DNA of 64,000 nt from Moraxella sp. K1664. Lineage in GTDB: Bacteria > Pseudomonadota > Gammaproteobacteria > Pseudomonadales > Moraxellaceae. The stretch lies in contig NZ_CP155576.1 of assembly GCF_039693965.1 (NCBI RefSeq), positions 2,046,001 to 2,110,000 of the forward strand. Direction: 5' to 3'. A program made the position numbers and the translations under genes. Below are positions 43,944-52,168 of this stretch, one piece after another. The notes under the pieces are model-generated. The model was not told the origin of the DNA, did no database searches, and saw only the letters and a list, made by a program, of their open reading frames with translations. How positions within the stretch are numbered: the stretch's first letter is position 1; every line of letters begins with the position of its first letter.

Positions 43944-44043
43944 AATGATTTTATGTGGTCAAATGGGCGTGAAAAGTGGTGGAGAATTTTGCCAAAATGT
44001 TGTATCATAAAGAGTTTTTATGATTTTAAAAAAGTGATGTATT

Positions 44044-45873
44044 ATGGAACAGATGCGTAATTTTATGCAGAGTTGGGTGGGTAAGGCGGTACTTGTCATC
44101 ACGCTCATTCCCATGGCATTTTTGGGCGTGCAGTCATTTAGCGGTGGCGGACAGATTGCTCCCAACCAAATCGTCAAAGTGGGCGATACCGCCATTGATA
44201 CCGCAACCTTTCAGTCAGAAGTCAATAACTATCGGGCTCGCCTGCTTGAACAAGTGGATGGCAGTCTGATTAATAACAAAGCTCTAAATGATGAAGTGCT
44301 AGACAGTATGATTGACAGAGCGTTGCTAGAAAACCAAGCTCAGTTTTTTGGCATGACTGTCTCTGATGATGCCATCACTCGCCTGCTACAAGCTGACCCG
44401 ACTTTCCATGATGCTAATGGTAGATTTTCTAATGACATCTTTGCTCATTATCTACAAAGCCGTGGCATGAATAAGGACATGCTCTTTGCCATGTTCCGCA
44501 CGCAGTTGTCGCTACGACAGCTGACAAACAGTATTTTGGGAACGGCTGTTTATCCTGACAGCCAAATCAGTCGCTTGATAGATTTGCAAACCCAAAGCCG
44601 TGAAGCGTGGGTGGTGCGTTACAACTGGCAGGATTTTGCCAACCAAGTAACGGTCAGCCCTGCCGAGATTGAGACCTATTATAACGCCAATAAGCAGGAC
44701 ATGATTCAGTCGCCAAGCGTGGATTTGGCTTATGTAACTCTAAGCGATGCTGACATTAAAGTGGATGCCGTGAGTGAAGATGAGATTCGTGTAGAATATC
44801 AAGCCAGCCTACAAGGTCAAGGCGATGGCAGACAGCTGTCGCACATCTTGCTAACAGGCGATGATGCTGAGAGTCGTGCCAAAGACATCAAGGCAAAACT
44901 CGATGCAGGCGAGTCTTTTGAAGCACTTGCCAAGGCACATTCAGATGACCCCACGGGCGAGAGCGGTGGCGACATCGGAAGCTATAACCCTGCCTTTTTT
45001 GGCGACAGTAGCAGTGCTGTGGAGAATGCCATCAGTGGGCTGACGGCAGGGGGTGTGAGTGAGCCTGTGCAGACAGGGTTTGGTTATCACATCTTTAAAG
45101 TCACCAAAATGGGTGACGCTCCAAGTCTTGATAGCATGCGTGATGAGCTGACCAAACGAGCGACCGAGCGTAAGCGTGCCAATGCCATGAACGAGATGAT
45201 TACCAAAATCAACACCATGGCGACCGACAGCATGGGCATTAGCGACATCGCCCAAGAGACGGGACTGACCGCCCGTAGCATTAAGGGTTACACCGAGGAC
45301 AATAACACCAGCGAGCTGTCCGCTCCTGTGGTGGTATCGGCGGCCTTTGATGACTTTGCCATCAGCGACCAGTCGGTCAGCCCCAACATCACGCTCGCTG
45401 ACAAAACGGTGTGGGTACAGCCGACCAACTACCAAGATGCCAGAGAGCTGACATTGGCAGAAGCGAGTGAGCAAATCAAGGCGACCCTAACCAAGCAAAA
45501 AGCCATCAAACTTGCCTTAGACACAGCCAATGCCCGTGCCAAAGAAGACCCAGCGACCCTTACCAAGTCTGCCCAGCGTTTGGGTGTGGTTACTCGCCAA
45601 AGCCCAGAGCTACTGCCTGCCGAGCGTGCCAGCCTGTTTGTGCATAATAAAGACGGCATGAGTGCATGGGTGGTAGAGACGGACGCAGGGGCGAGTGTCA
45701 TGGTGGGCGATAAAGCCCAAAGCACGGCAACCGCCCAAATCTCGGATGCAGAACGTCTGTCAGCATCACAAATCATCCGTGATAATGTCGGTCAAGACCA
45801 ACTCCAAGACTATTTGCACTACTTGCGTGACACCAAAGAAGTACAAATCAACGAACAAGCCATGTCGCACTAA
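44044..45873 (+). CDS. ppiD: Periplasmic folding chaperone PpiD (SurA-like, parvulin domain)
   Basis: PpiD is anchored in the inner membrane near the Sec translocon and helps outer-membrane proteins fold. The 609-residue protein has an N-terminal cytosolic stretch and membrane helix (about 10-32, WVGKAVLVITLIPMAFLGVQSF), a SurA-like N domain (NQIVKVGDTAIDTATFQSEVNNYRARLLEQV, residues 40-190) and one parvulin PPIase domain (about 255-350: RQLSHILLTGDDAESRAKDIKAKLDAGESFEALAKAHSDDPTGESGGDIGSYN... GYHIFKVT), plus a C-terminal helical part. A terminator separates it from mfd. Confidence 0.9.
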   Translation: MEQMRNFMQSWVGKAVLVITLIPMAFLGVQSFSGGGQIAPNQIVKVGDTAIDTATFQSEVNNYRARLLEQVDGSLINNKALNDEVLDSMIDRALLENQAQFFGMTVSDDAITRLLQADPTFHDANGRFSNDIFAHYLQSRGMNKDMLFAMFRTQLSLRQLTNSILGTAVYPDSQISRLIDLQTQSREAWVVRYNWQDFANQVTVSPAEIETYYNANKQDMIQSPSVDLAYVTLSDADIKVDAVSEDEIRVEYQASLQGQGDGRQLSHILLTGDDAESRAKDIKAKLDAGESFEALAKAHSDDPTGESGGDIGSYNPAFFGDSSSAVENAISGLTAGGVSEPVQTGFGYHIFKVTKMGDAPSLDSMRDELTKRATERKRANAMNEMITKINTMATDSMGISDIAQETGLTARSIKGYTEDNNTSELSAPVVVSAAFDDFAISDQSVSPNITLADKTVWVQPTNYQDARELTLAEASEQIKATLTKQKAIKLALDTANARAKEDPATLTKSAQRLGVVTRQSPELLPAERASLFVHNKDGMSAWVVETDAGASVMVGDKAQSTATAQISDAERLSASQIIRDNVGQDQLQDYLHYLRDTKEVQINEQAMSH

Positions 45874-45888
45874 GACAAGCACAATACC

Positions 45889-45917
45889 AAAAACCCATAT
45901 GCCAAATATGGGTTTTT
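45889..45917 (+). terminator. Intrinsic terminator after ppiD
   Basis: AAAAACCCATAT and the complementary ATATGGGTTTTT form a 12-bp stem with a 5-base loop and a terminal T-run. It lies 15 bases after the ppiD stop and 14 before the mfd start. Confidence 0.85.
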
Positions 45918-45930
45918 CATTAGACGAGTC

Positions 45931-48900
45931 ATGTTAATGATAAATATCAATATCAATACCCCTACTCATAAACCCAACTTCCACACCCACTTTACCACCC
46001 AAGCGGATGCAAGTTTCGCCCTGTGGCTTGCTACCCTTGCCAAAGACGGCACGGATTTGACCTTAGTCATTTGCCAATCCCAAAGCGAACTGCAACGCCT
46101 TGCCGATGAGCTACATTTTTTTGGGGTATCCGCTCATGTGTTTGCCGATTATGAGACGCTTGTTTATGACAATCTGTCGGTACACCAAGACATCATCTCC
46201 GAGCGGATTGACCTTTTGACGCATATGCCAACAAGGGGTGTGCTACTGGTGAGCGTACAGACACTCATGCAAAAAATCACACCGCCAAGCTATCTGTTGG
46301 GGCGGTTTTTTGATTTGAATGTGGGCGATAACTTTGATATAGAGCGTGAGCGTGAACGCCTTGCCAAGGCAGGCTACAAGGCGGTGGACAACGTCTATAT
46401 GGCAGGCGAATTTGCCGTGCGTGGGAGCATTGTGGATATTTTTGCGGTGGGGCAAGCCTTGCCGTTTCGTTTGGAATTATTTGATGATGAGATAGAAACG
46501 ATTAAATTTTTTAATCCTGATACTCAGCGAACCGTTACCGATGAAGAGCTTGATAAGCTCAAAAAAGACGGCGTATTTGACGACAAAACCGCCCCAACGT
46601 CGCCCAAAGTGGCAAGTTTTCGCCTGTTGCCTGCCCGTGAATTTGACCTAGACGACAAAGAGACGTTCCGCCAGAATTTTGCAAGCCTTTTTCCCAATGC
46701 GTCGGCTCGCAAGGTGGAATTTTATAATGACGTTATGAATGGCATACAGCCGTCTGGGGTGGAGTATTATGCACCGCTGTTTTTTGATTTGCATGAATGG
46801 CAGACGACAGGCACGCTGTTTCATTATCTACCCAAAAATACGCTGGTTGTCTGTGATGACAATTTGTCCGCTCATCATCACAACTTTTGGGAGCAGGTAA
46901 ACGCACGCTATCATTCTCGGGCGTTTGATAAGGACGTGCCGATTTTACCGCCTGATTATTTGTATTTGCCAAGCAATGAATTTTTTCAAGCCTTAAAAAC
47001 TTACCCAAGAGCAGTATTCCAACAACCGTTCGTGATGAGCCTGTCGAACCATGACGGTTTTCCGCCACCCGCAGGCATGGCTCAGGGCGAACGGAAAACA
47101 GCGAATGGCAACAAAGAAAATCCGCTTTCCTTATTTCGCCAATTTACCGCCCACACCGTCCCCAATTTGCCAATCAATCATCAAAAAGACAAACCATTGG
47201 GCGAATTTTTGGACTTTGTGGGGGCGTGCGATGAGCCGATTTTATTGGTGTGTGAAAGTGCTGGTCGCCGTGAGATTATTTTGGAATTATTAAAGGGCAA
47301 ACTTGACAGCGACACGGTGGCGGATTTTGGTGAGTTTTTGGCAAATTTGGATAAATTTAACCCTAACAAAACCGTTCGCCCTGAGCCTGTCGAAGGGTAC
47401 GGTTTTGGCAAAATTGCCCTAACCGTTGCTCCGATAGAGCGTGGATTATGGCTAAAAAATGAGCAAAATCAAGGCTTTTGTGTCATCAGTGAAACCCAAA
47501 TTTTTGGGCGAGTGGTCGCAACCACCAAACGCAAACGCCAAAATGTCTTATCGCAAGCCTTTTTGATAAAATCGGTAAGCGAGATGACCGAGGGGTCGCT
47601 TGTCGTGCATTTGTCCTATGGTATTGGGCGGTATCAAGGGCTTGTTGTGCTTGACGTGGGCGAGGGCGAGCAGGAATTTATCCATATCAAATATGCCGAT
47701 GATGCCAACGTCTATGTACCGATTACCAATCTTGCTTTGATTGGGCGGTATAGTGGTACCGATAGCGAGGCGGTGCAGTTGTCAAAACTTGGCTCGGGCA
47801 AGTGGGATAAGGCACGCCAAAAGAGCCTGACCGACATTTATGACGTGGCAGCAGAGCTGTTGAATGTGCAAGCAAGGCGAAATGCCAAACAGGGCATTCG
47901 TTTTGACATTGACATGGCAAGCTATGAGCTGTTTGCCAGTGGTTTTGCCTATGATGAAACCCCCGACCAACAAAGTGCCATAGAGGCGGTGATGTTTGAC
48001 ATGAAGCAGACCAAGCCCATGGATAGGCTTATCTGTGGTGATGTGGGTTTTGGCAAGACAGAGGTTGCCATGCGTGCAGCATTTATTGCGGTGCAGGCAG
48101 GTTATCAGGTGGCACTGCTTGTGCCAACCACACTACTGGCAGGACAACACGAGGACAGTTTTAAGGACAGATTTGCCGATTGGGCGATTAAGATTGAAAG
48201 TTTGTCTCGTTTTTCGTCTAAAAAAGCCCAAGATAAGGTGCTTGCCAGCTTAGCCGATGGCAAGGTGGATATCATCATTGGCACGCACCGACTGTTACAA
48301 GATGATGTTAGATTTAAAAATTTAGGCTTGATGATTATTGATGAAGAACATCGTTTTGGCGTACGCCACAAAGAAAAAATCAAAGCCATGCAAGCGGACG
48401 TGGATACGCTCACCATGACCGCCACGCCCATTCCACGCACGCTCAACATGGCTCTGTCGGGTATGCAGGATATTTCTATCATTGCCACACCGCCTGCTAG
48501 AAGGCTTGCCATTAAAACATTTGTCGCCGAAAAAAATGAGCAGACAACCAAAGATGCGATTTTGCGTGAGATTTTGCGTGGGGGGCAGGTGTATTATTTG
48601 CACAATGACGTGGCGAGCATTGACACGGTGGCAGAGAACTTGTCCGAGCTGATTCCTGAGGTGCGTGTGGGCGTGGCTCATGGGCAAATGGCACACAAAG
48701 AACTCCACGATGTCATGAGTGATTTTTATCATAAAAAAACCAATGTGCTTGTCGCCAGTACCATTATTGAAACAGGCATTGACGTGCCAAATGCCAATAC
48801 GATTATCATCAACCGAGCCGATAAGTTTGGGCTTGCCCAGTTGCACCAACTGCGTGGGCGAGTGGGGCGGTCTCATCATCAGGCGTATTGTTATTTGTTT

Positions 48901-49605
48901 GTGCCGTCTATCAAGGGGCTGACGGCTGATGCCAAAAAACGCCTTGATGCCATTAGCCGAGCCAATACGCTTGGGGCAGGGTTTATGCTGGCGAGCGAGG
49001 ATTTGGAGATTCGTGGGGCAGGCGAGATTTTGGGCAAAGAGCAGTCGGGCAATATGCAGACCATTGGCTTTGGGCTGTATATGGATATGCTAGAACGTGC
49101 CACCAAGGCGATAAAATCGGGCAATACGCCAAGTCTCGCCACACCGCTTGATTTGGTGAGTGATATTAACATTCATGCGTCTGCCTTGATACCGAGCGAT
49201 TATTTGGCGGACGTGCATGAGAGGCTTTTGTGCTACAAGCGTATCGCCAATGCCGAGACGATGGACGAGCTAAACGAGATGCGTGCCGAGATGATTGACC
49301 GTTTTGGGGCGATGCCGACCGCCCTTGCCAATCTGTTTTTGGTACATAAAATGCGAGTGCAGAGCATACCGCTTGGCATTGGTAAAATTGACGTAACCGC
49401 TCATGGGCTTAGTATGGAATTTAAAGCGGACATGCCTGTGGACGGACTTGCAATTATCAAGCTCATTCAGTCTAATGACGGCTATCGCATGAACGGGGCG
49501 ACAGGACTAAAATACACCTTTAAAGACGAAAAAGACGTGGTGGGGCGGACGAATGCGGTGTTTGAGCTGTTAAAATATTTGCATGGGCATATCATCAAAG
49601 AATAA
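45931..49605 (+). CDS. mfd: Transcription-repair coupling factor Mfd with repeat insertions
   Basis: Mfd removes RNA polymerase stalled at DNA lesions and recruits UvrA. The 1224-residue protein has a UvrB-like N-terminal part, an RNA polymerase-interacting region (VSEMTEGSLVVHLSYGIGRYQGLVVLDVGEGEQEFIHIKYADDANVYVPI), and RecG-like helicase motors with GDVGFGKTEVAMRAAF, IIDEEHRFGV, TMTATPIPRTLNMALSGM and HQLRGRVGRSHHQAYCYL. E. coli Mfd has 1148 residues. Part of the excess comes from two in-frame REP-like insertions: 47026-47094 (about residues 366-388, SLSNHDGFPPPAGMAQGERK) and 47371-47405 (VRPEPVEGYGF, near 481). Both lie between the UvrB-like part and the polymerase-binding domain. mntP follows after 9 bases. 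Confidence 0.95.
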   Translation: MLMINININTPTHKPNFHTHFTTQADASFALWLATLAKDGTDLTLVICQSQSELQRLADELHFFGVSAHVFADYETLVYDNLSVHQDIISERIDLLTHMPTRGVLLVSVQTLMQKITPPSYLLGRFFDLNVGDNFDIERERERLAKAGYKAVDNVYMAGEFAVRGSIVDIFAVGQALPFRLELFDDEIETIKFFNPDTQRTVTDEELDKLKKDGVFDDKTAPTSPKVASFRLLPAREFDLDDKETFRQNFASLFPNASARKVEFYNDVMNGIQPSGVEYYAPLFFDLHEWQTTGTLFHYLPKNTLVVCDDNLSAHHHNFWEQVNARYHSRAFDKDVPILPPDYLYLPSNEFFQALKTYPRAVFQQPFVMSLSNHDGFPPPAGMAQGERKTANGNKENPLSLFRQFTAHTVPNLPINHQKDKPLGEFLDFVGACDEPILLVCESAGRREIILELLKGKLDSDTVADFGEFLANLDKFNPNKTVRPEPVEGYGFGKIALTVAPIERGLWLKNEQNQGFCVISETQIFGRVVATTKRKRQNVLSQAFLIKSVSEMTEGSLVVHLSYGIGRYQGLVVLDVGEGEQEFIHIKYADDANVYVPITNLALIGRYSGTDSEAVQLSKLGSGKWDKARQKSLTDIYDVAAELLNVQARRNAKQGIRFDIDMASYELFASGFAYDETPDQQSAIEAVMFDMKQTKPMDRLICGDVGFGKTEVAMRAAFIAVQAGYQVALLVPTTLLAGQHEDSFKDRFADWAIKIESLSRFSSKKAQDKVLASLADGKVDIIIGTHRLLQDDVRFKNLGLMIIDEEHRFGVRHKEKIKAMQADVDTLTMTATPIPRTLNMALSGMQDISIIATPPARRLAIKTFVAEKNEQTTKDAILREILRGGQVYYLHNDVASIDTVAENLSELIPEVRVGVAHGQMAHKELHDVMSDFYHKKTNVLVASTIIETGIDVPNANTIIINRADKFGLAQLHQLRGRVGRSHHQAYCYLFVPSIKGLTADAKKRLDAISRANTLGAGFMLASEDLEIRGAGEILGKEQSGNMQTIGFGLYMDMLERATKAIKSGNTPSLATPLDLVSDINIHASALIPSDYLADVHERLLCYKRIANAETMDELNEMRAEMIDRFGAMPTALANLFLVHKMRVQSIPLGIGKIDVTAHGLSMEFKADMPVDGLAIIKLIQSNDGYRMNGATGLKYTFKDEKDVVGRTNAVFELLKYLHGHIIKE
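47026..47094. repeat. REP-like palindrome inside mfd (full unit)
   Basis: It runs from CCGTTCGTGATGAGCCTGTC to GGCTCAGGGCGAACGG. Related units lie at 7619-7694, at 50819-50834 plus 52075-52139 (split by IS110) and at 54148-54224. It keeps the mfd frame open and adds about 23 residues. On the minus strand it contains an intact copy of the IS110 target motif (GTTCGCCCTGAGC, 47080-47092). Confidence 0.85.
47371..47405. repeat. Half-size REP-like unit inside mfd
   Basis: ACCGTTCGCCCTGAGCCTGT at 47371-47390 continues CGAAGGGTACGGT, so the outer ACCGT/ACGGT arms pair. It translates in frame as the VRPEPVEGYG peptide. It contains the 13-base IS110 target motif on the plus strand (47374-47386). Confidence 0.8.
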
Positions 49606-49614
49606 GGATAAATC

Positions 49615-50214
49615 ATGAACGCACTTACACTCACCACCCTATCTTTTGGCATGGCAATGGACGCTTTTGCGGTGGCGGTGGCAAAAGGGGCGAGCGAGCG
49701 ACATCCACGCCTATGGCAAGCGGTGCAGGGCGGGCTATTCTTTGGGGTGGTGGAAGGACTTGCTCCGTTTGTCGGTTATTGCTTGGGTAAGGCTGCTGAA
49801 AGCTGGGTGCAAGCCTTTGACCATTGGGTTGCATTTGGGCTGCTTGGGGTGTTGGGTGTGCGGTTTATTTATGGGGCGGTGTGTCATGATGAACAAGTAG
49901 ATAAGCAAACCAATGAACAACAAACCAAGCAAAAACAAGCAAACACTTCAAACATCGCCCTAATGCTCATTACCGCCATTGCCACAAGCGTTGATTCGGT
50001 GGTGGTGGGCGTGTCGCTGGCGTTTTTGGACGTGAACATCGTTTTGGCGTGCGTGCTGATAGGGCTTGCCACGACTGTTATGGCAACAGGCGGACTGTAT
50101 CTTGGCAACCGTTTGGGAGCGAGTTTTGGGCGTTATGCCATGGGCGTGGGTGGGGCGATGCTAATTGGCATTGGCATGTTTATTTTAGGGACGCATTTGG
50201 TGGAGCATGGTTAA
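49615..50214 (+). CDS. mntP: Manganese efflux pump MntP
   Basis: MntP exports Mn2+ across the inner membrane. The 199-residue protein has six transmembrane helices and the paired motifs LSFGMAMDAFAVAVAKGA (near 10-28) and LITAIATSVDSVVVGVSLAFL (near 120-141), with conserved Asp residues. The central loop is polar and Gln/Lys/Thr-rich (DEQVDKQTNEQQTKQKQANTSN). It starts 9 bases after mfd and so is likely co-transcribed, leaving no room for the yybP-ykoY manganese riboswitch that precedes many mntP genes. The 3' end overlaps the convergent Lrp-type gene by four bases. Confidence 0.93.
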   Translation: MNALTLTTLSFGMAMDAFAVAVAKGASERHPRLWQAVQGGLFFGVVEGLAPFVGYCLGKAAESWVQAFDHWVAFGLLGVLGVRFIYGAVCHDEQVDKQTNEQQTKQKQANTSNIALMLITAIATSVDSVVVGVSLAFLDVNIVLACVLIGLATTVMATGGLYLGNRLGASFGRYAMGVGGAMLIGIGMFILGTHLVEHG

Positions 50215-50675
50215 ACCGCACTTCTCTCAAACACTTCCCGTAACTCAAAACTGGTATGAAGCTGGCTGACCCCGTCAATTTTGCTAAGTCTATGAAGCAA
50301 AAACTCTTCATAATGACTCATATCACGCACCACGACCTTTAACAGATAATCTTCCGACCGCCCTGTAACAAGGCTACACGACACCACTTCATCAAAGGTT
50401 TTGATGTGATTTTCAAATTCGCCAAAGCGTTCGGCAGTGTGCTTATCCATGCTAACCGCCACAAAGACGGATAGTGTGTTACCCAGCGAGCGTGCGGACG
50501 TATGAGCGTGATAGCCTGTGATAACGCCCATGTCTTCAAGCCGTTTAATCCTGCGAATGACAGGCGTGGCGGAGAGATTGACTTGCTCAGATATGTCGGC
50601 AACGGCAAGGCGAGCATTGCCCGTGAGTAGTTTTAGGATTTTATGGTCAATGGGGTCTAGGTTAATAGCGTTCAT
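50211..50675 (-). CDS. Lrp/AsnC-family transcriptional regulator
   Basis: The 154-residue protein begins MNAINLDPIDHKILKLLTGNARLAVADISEQVNLSATPVIRRIKRLEDMGVITGYHA, the Lrp-type winged helix-turn-helix, followed by an AsnC/RAM ligand-binding domain (VFVAVSMDKHTAERFGEFENHIKTFDEVVSCSLVTGRSEDYLLKVVVRDMSHYEEFLLHRLSKIDGVSQLHTSFELREV). The amino acid it senses is not clear. Its 3' end overlaps mntP. The upstream region (50676-50818) should hold its promoter and borders the IS110 insertion. Confidence 0.93.
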   Translation of the reverse strand: MNAINLDPIDHKILKLLTGNARLAVADISEQVNLSATPVIRRIKRLEDMGVITGYHAHTSARSLGNTLSVFVAVSMDKHTAERFGEFENHIKTFDEVVSCSLVTGRSEDYLLKVVVRDMSHYEEFLLHRLSKIDGVSQLHTSFELREVFERSAV

Positions 50676-50818
50676 GTTGGGAAATTATCAAAATTTGGCG
50701 GATTTTACCATAAAATCATCATTTTTTGGTAAATATGGCTAAAATATGCCAAAAATTTTTGTAAAATTGGTAAAAATTAGTGCAAAATTTTGGTATGATA
50801 ATACAATGATTTATTAAA

Positions 50819-50834
50819 GTTTTCCGTTCGCCCT
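50819..50834. repeat. Left part of REP-like unit interrupted by IS110
   Basis: GTTTTCCGTTCGCCCT is the left end of the same unit whose remainder (CTGAGCTATGCCTG to CGAACGGTTTT, 52075-52139) lies beyond the IS110 element. Removing 50835-52076 restores GTTCGCCCT-GAGCTATGCC, matching unoccupied copies in mfd and at 54156. Confidence 0.88.
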
Positions 50835-50835
50835 T

Positions 50836-51030
50836 GTATCAACCCAACACCAAACCTAGATTATCTGCTAGAATGTTGTTGGGTTATACAAGCAAAGAGA
50901 ACACGGGTTCGCCCTTAGTGTCTTAACACTGGTGCTCAGATGGTGTCCTTTGCTTGTCATCTTAACTCTGAATGGTATCTAAGTGCGTTTATTAAAACAG
51001 ACACTGCATAAACAAGGCAAGAGACAGATG
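50836..51030 (+). ncRNA. Predicted bridge RNA of the IS110 element
   Basis: Three domains can be drawn. (1) A 5' stem: GTAT-AACCCAACA (50836-50849, one bulge) with TGTTGGGTT-ATAC (50877-50889). (2) A target loop: stem ACAAGCAAAG (50888-50897) with CTTTGCTTGT (50948-50957), ACAC/GTGT inside, left guide GTTCGCCCT (50907-50915), inner hairpin AGTGT-CTTA-ACACT (50917-50930), right guide GCTCAG (50934-50939). (3) A donor loop: CATCT/AGATG and CTCT/AGAG (50958-50969 with 51020-51030), left guide ATGGTATCT (50972-50980), inner hairpin AGTG, GTTT-ATTA-AAAC, CACT (50982-51005), right guide ACAAG (51012-51016). The guides match target and donor at the CT core. The 3' stem covers the transposase start codon. 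Confidence 0.82.
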
Positions 51031-52011
51031 ATACACTATATTGGCATAGACATCAGCAAAGCAAAGTTTGATGTTGCATTTATAAACCCAAGCACAAATA
51101 AAGTAAAAACCAAGGTTTTTAACAACAACAAAGCAGGCTTTGATTTACTGCTTGCTTGGTTAAAAACCAATGTCAGCAATCATCTTGATGAGCTACACAT
51201 CATCCTAGAAGCAACAGGGGTTTATCATGAACACCTAAGTGAGTTTCTTGATGATAATAATATCAAGCAAAGCATTGTCAATCCTAACTATGTCCGCAAA
51301 TTTGCAGACAGTTTGGGGGTAATCCATAAAACTGATAAAAAAGACAGCATTATTTTATCAAGGTATGGTTATAGCCACAAGCCTGAGGTTTGGGTAGCAC
51401 CTAGCATTGAAGCCAAACAGCTAAAAGCTCTATTGGCTCGCTTAGAAGCACTCAAAGAAGATTTGCAACGAGAGCAAAACCGACAAGAGTTGCTCTTATC
51501 ACCCAATCTGCCCGATTTGGTTAAAGCATCCATGCAAACAGTCATCAATGTCCTTCAAGAGGAAATTGCCAAACTCACCAAAGACATTGATGACTTTGTT
51601 GACAAACACCCAAGTTTAAAGCAAGACAAAACCTTACTTGAAACCATTGACGGTATTGGTTCTGTTATTGCCAAAGAAGTGGTATGCTTAATACATACCA
51701 AACAATTTAAAAAAGCCTCACAGATGGCTTCGTTTTTAGGCTTAATACCCAAACAAAGACAGTCAGGTGTCTTTAAGGGAGCAACCAAACTGTCCAAACA
51801 AGGGCAAGTCTCTTTGCGTGCTAAGCTGTATATGTCTGCAATGAGTGCCATTCGTTATAATAGCACCATTAAGGCATTTTATGAACGATTACAACAAAAC
51901 GGTAAAACCAAAATGCAAGCCTTATGTGCTTGTATGCGTAAATTGGTACATATCTGTTTTGGTGTTATCAAAACCCAAACATCCTTTGAGCAACAAGTAT
52001 CTTTAAGTTAG
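51028..52011 (+). CDS. IS110-family DEDD transposase/recombinase
   Basis: The 327-residue protein has the RuvC-like N-terminal domain HYIGIDISKAKFDVAFI (first Asp), HIILEATGVYHEHLSEFL (Glu) and KTDKKDSIILSRYG (Asp pair), a coiled-coil middle (about 125-190) and the C-terminal Transposase_20 domain with IDGIGSVIAKEVVC, ASQMASFLGLIPKQRQSGVFKGATKLSKQGQVSLRAKLYMSAMSA, where the Ser of QSG is a candidate nucleophile by analogy with IS621. ATG 51028 was chosen as start; GTG 50983 lies inside the RNA donor loop. The gene looks intact, so the element may be active. Confidence 0.93.
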   Translation: MIHYIGIDISKAKFDVAFINPSTNKVKTKVFNNNKAGFDLLLAWLKTNVSNHLDELHIILEATGVYHEHLSEFLDDNNIKQSIVNPNYVRKFADSLGVIHKTDKKDSIILSRYGYSHKPEVWVAPSIEAKQLKALLARLEALKEDLQREQNRQELLLSPNLPDLVKASMQTVINVLQEEIAKLTKDIDDFVDKHPSLKQDKTLLETIDGIGSVIAKEVVCLIHTKQFKKASQMASFLGLIPKQRQSGVFKGATKLSKQGQVSLRAKLYMSAMSAIRYNSTIKAFYERLQQNGKTKMQALCACMRKLVHICFGVIKTQTSFEQQVSLS

Positions 52012-52048
52012 TTTGTAAGATACTAGATACCAGATACTTAAAAAACCA

Positions 52049-52076
52049 TTGACTTAGGTGGGGTATCATGGTATCT
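52049..52076 (+). promoter_or_regulatory. Outward promoter half at the right end of IS110
   Basis: TTGACT (52049-52054) is followed after exactly 17 bases by TATCT (52072-52076). In a circular form the first base of the left end (T, 50835) completes a -10 of TATCTT, directly upstream of the predicted bridge RNA. In the integrated form the sixth base is G. A promoter assembled at the joined ends is known for IS110-group elements. Confidence 0.65.
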
Positions 52077-52139
52077 GAGCTATGCCTGCGGGTGGCGGAA
52101 AACCGTTATGGGCAGGCATAGCTCACCACGAACGGTTTT
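52075..52139. repeat. Right part of REP-like unit interrupted by IS110
   Basis: CTGAGCTATGCCTGCGGGTG continues to CACCACGAACGGTTTT. TGCCTGC and GGCAGGC and the outer CCGTTCG/CGAACGG (the other arm lies at 50825) make it palindromic. It ends 30 bases before leuA. Confidence 0.8.
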
Positions 52140-52168
52140 AATTTAAAAAAAATATAGCGAGCCTAGCC

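Larger units (their letters stand above)
50835..52076 (+). mobile_element. IS110-family insertion sequence (1242 bp)
   Basis: The boundaries are set by the interrupted REP-like palindrome: the left junction follows CGCCCT (50834) and the right junction is CT-GAGC (52075-52076). The element is flanked by the dinucleotide CT and lacks terminal inverted repeats, as expected for IS110-group elements. It contains a 193-base 5' non-coding region predicted to be a bridge RNA, a DEDD transposase gene (51028-52011) and a 65-base right end. Targeting of REP sequences is known for IS621 of E. coli. Confidence 0.9.

Noticed and set aside
46243-49172. Minus-strand open frames inside mfd
   Set aside because: All lie opposite conserved Mfd motifs and have no domain of their own.
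49606-49614. Manganese (yybP-ykoY) riboswitch upstream of mntP
   Set aside because: Only nine bases separate mfd and mntP, leaving no room for the riboswitch.
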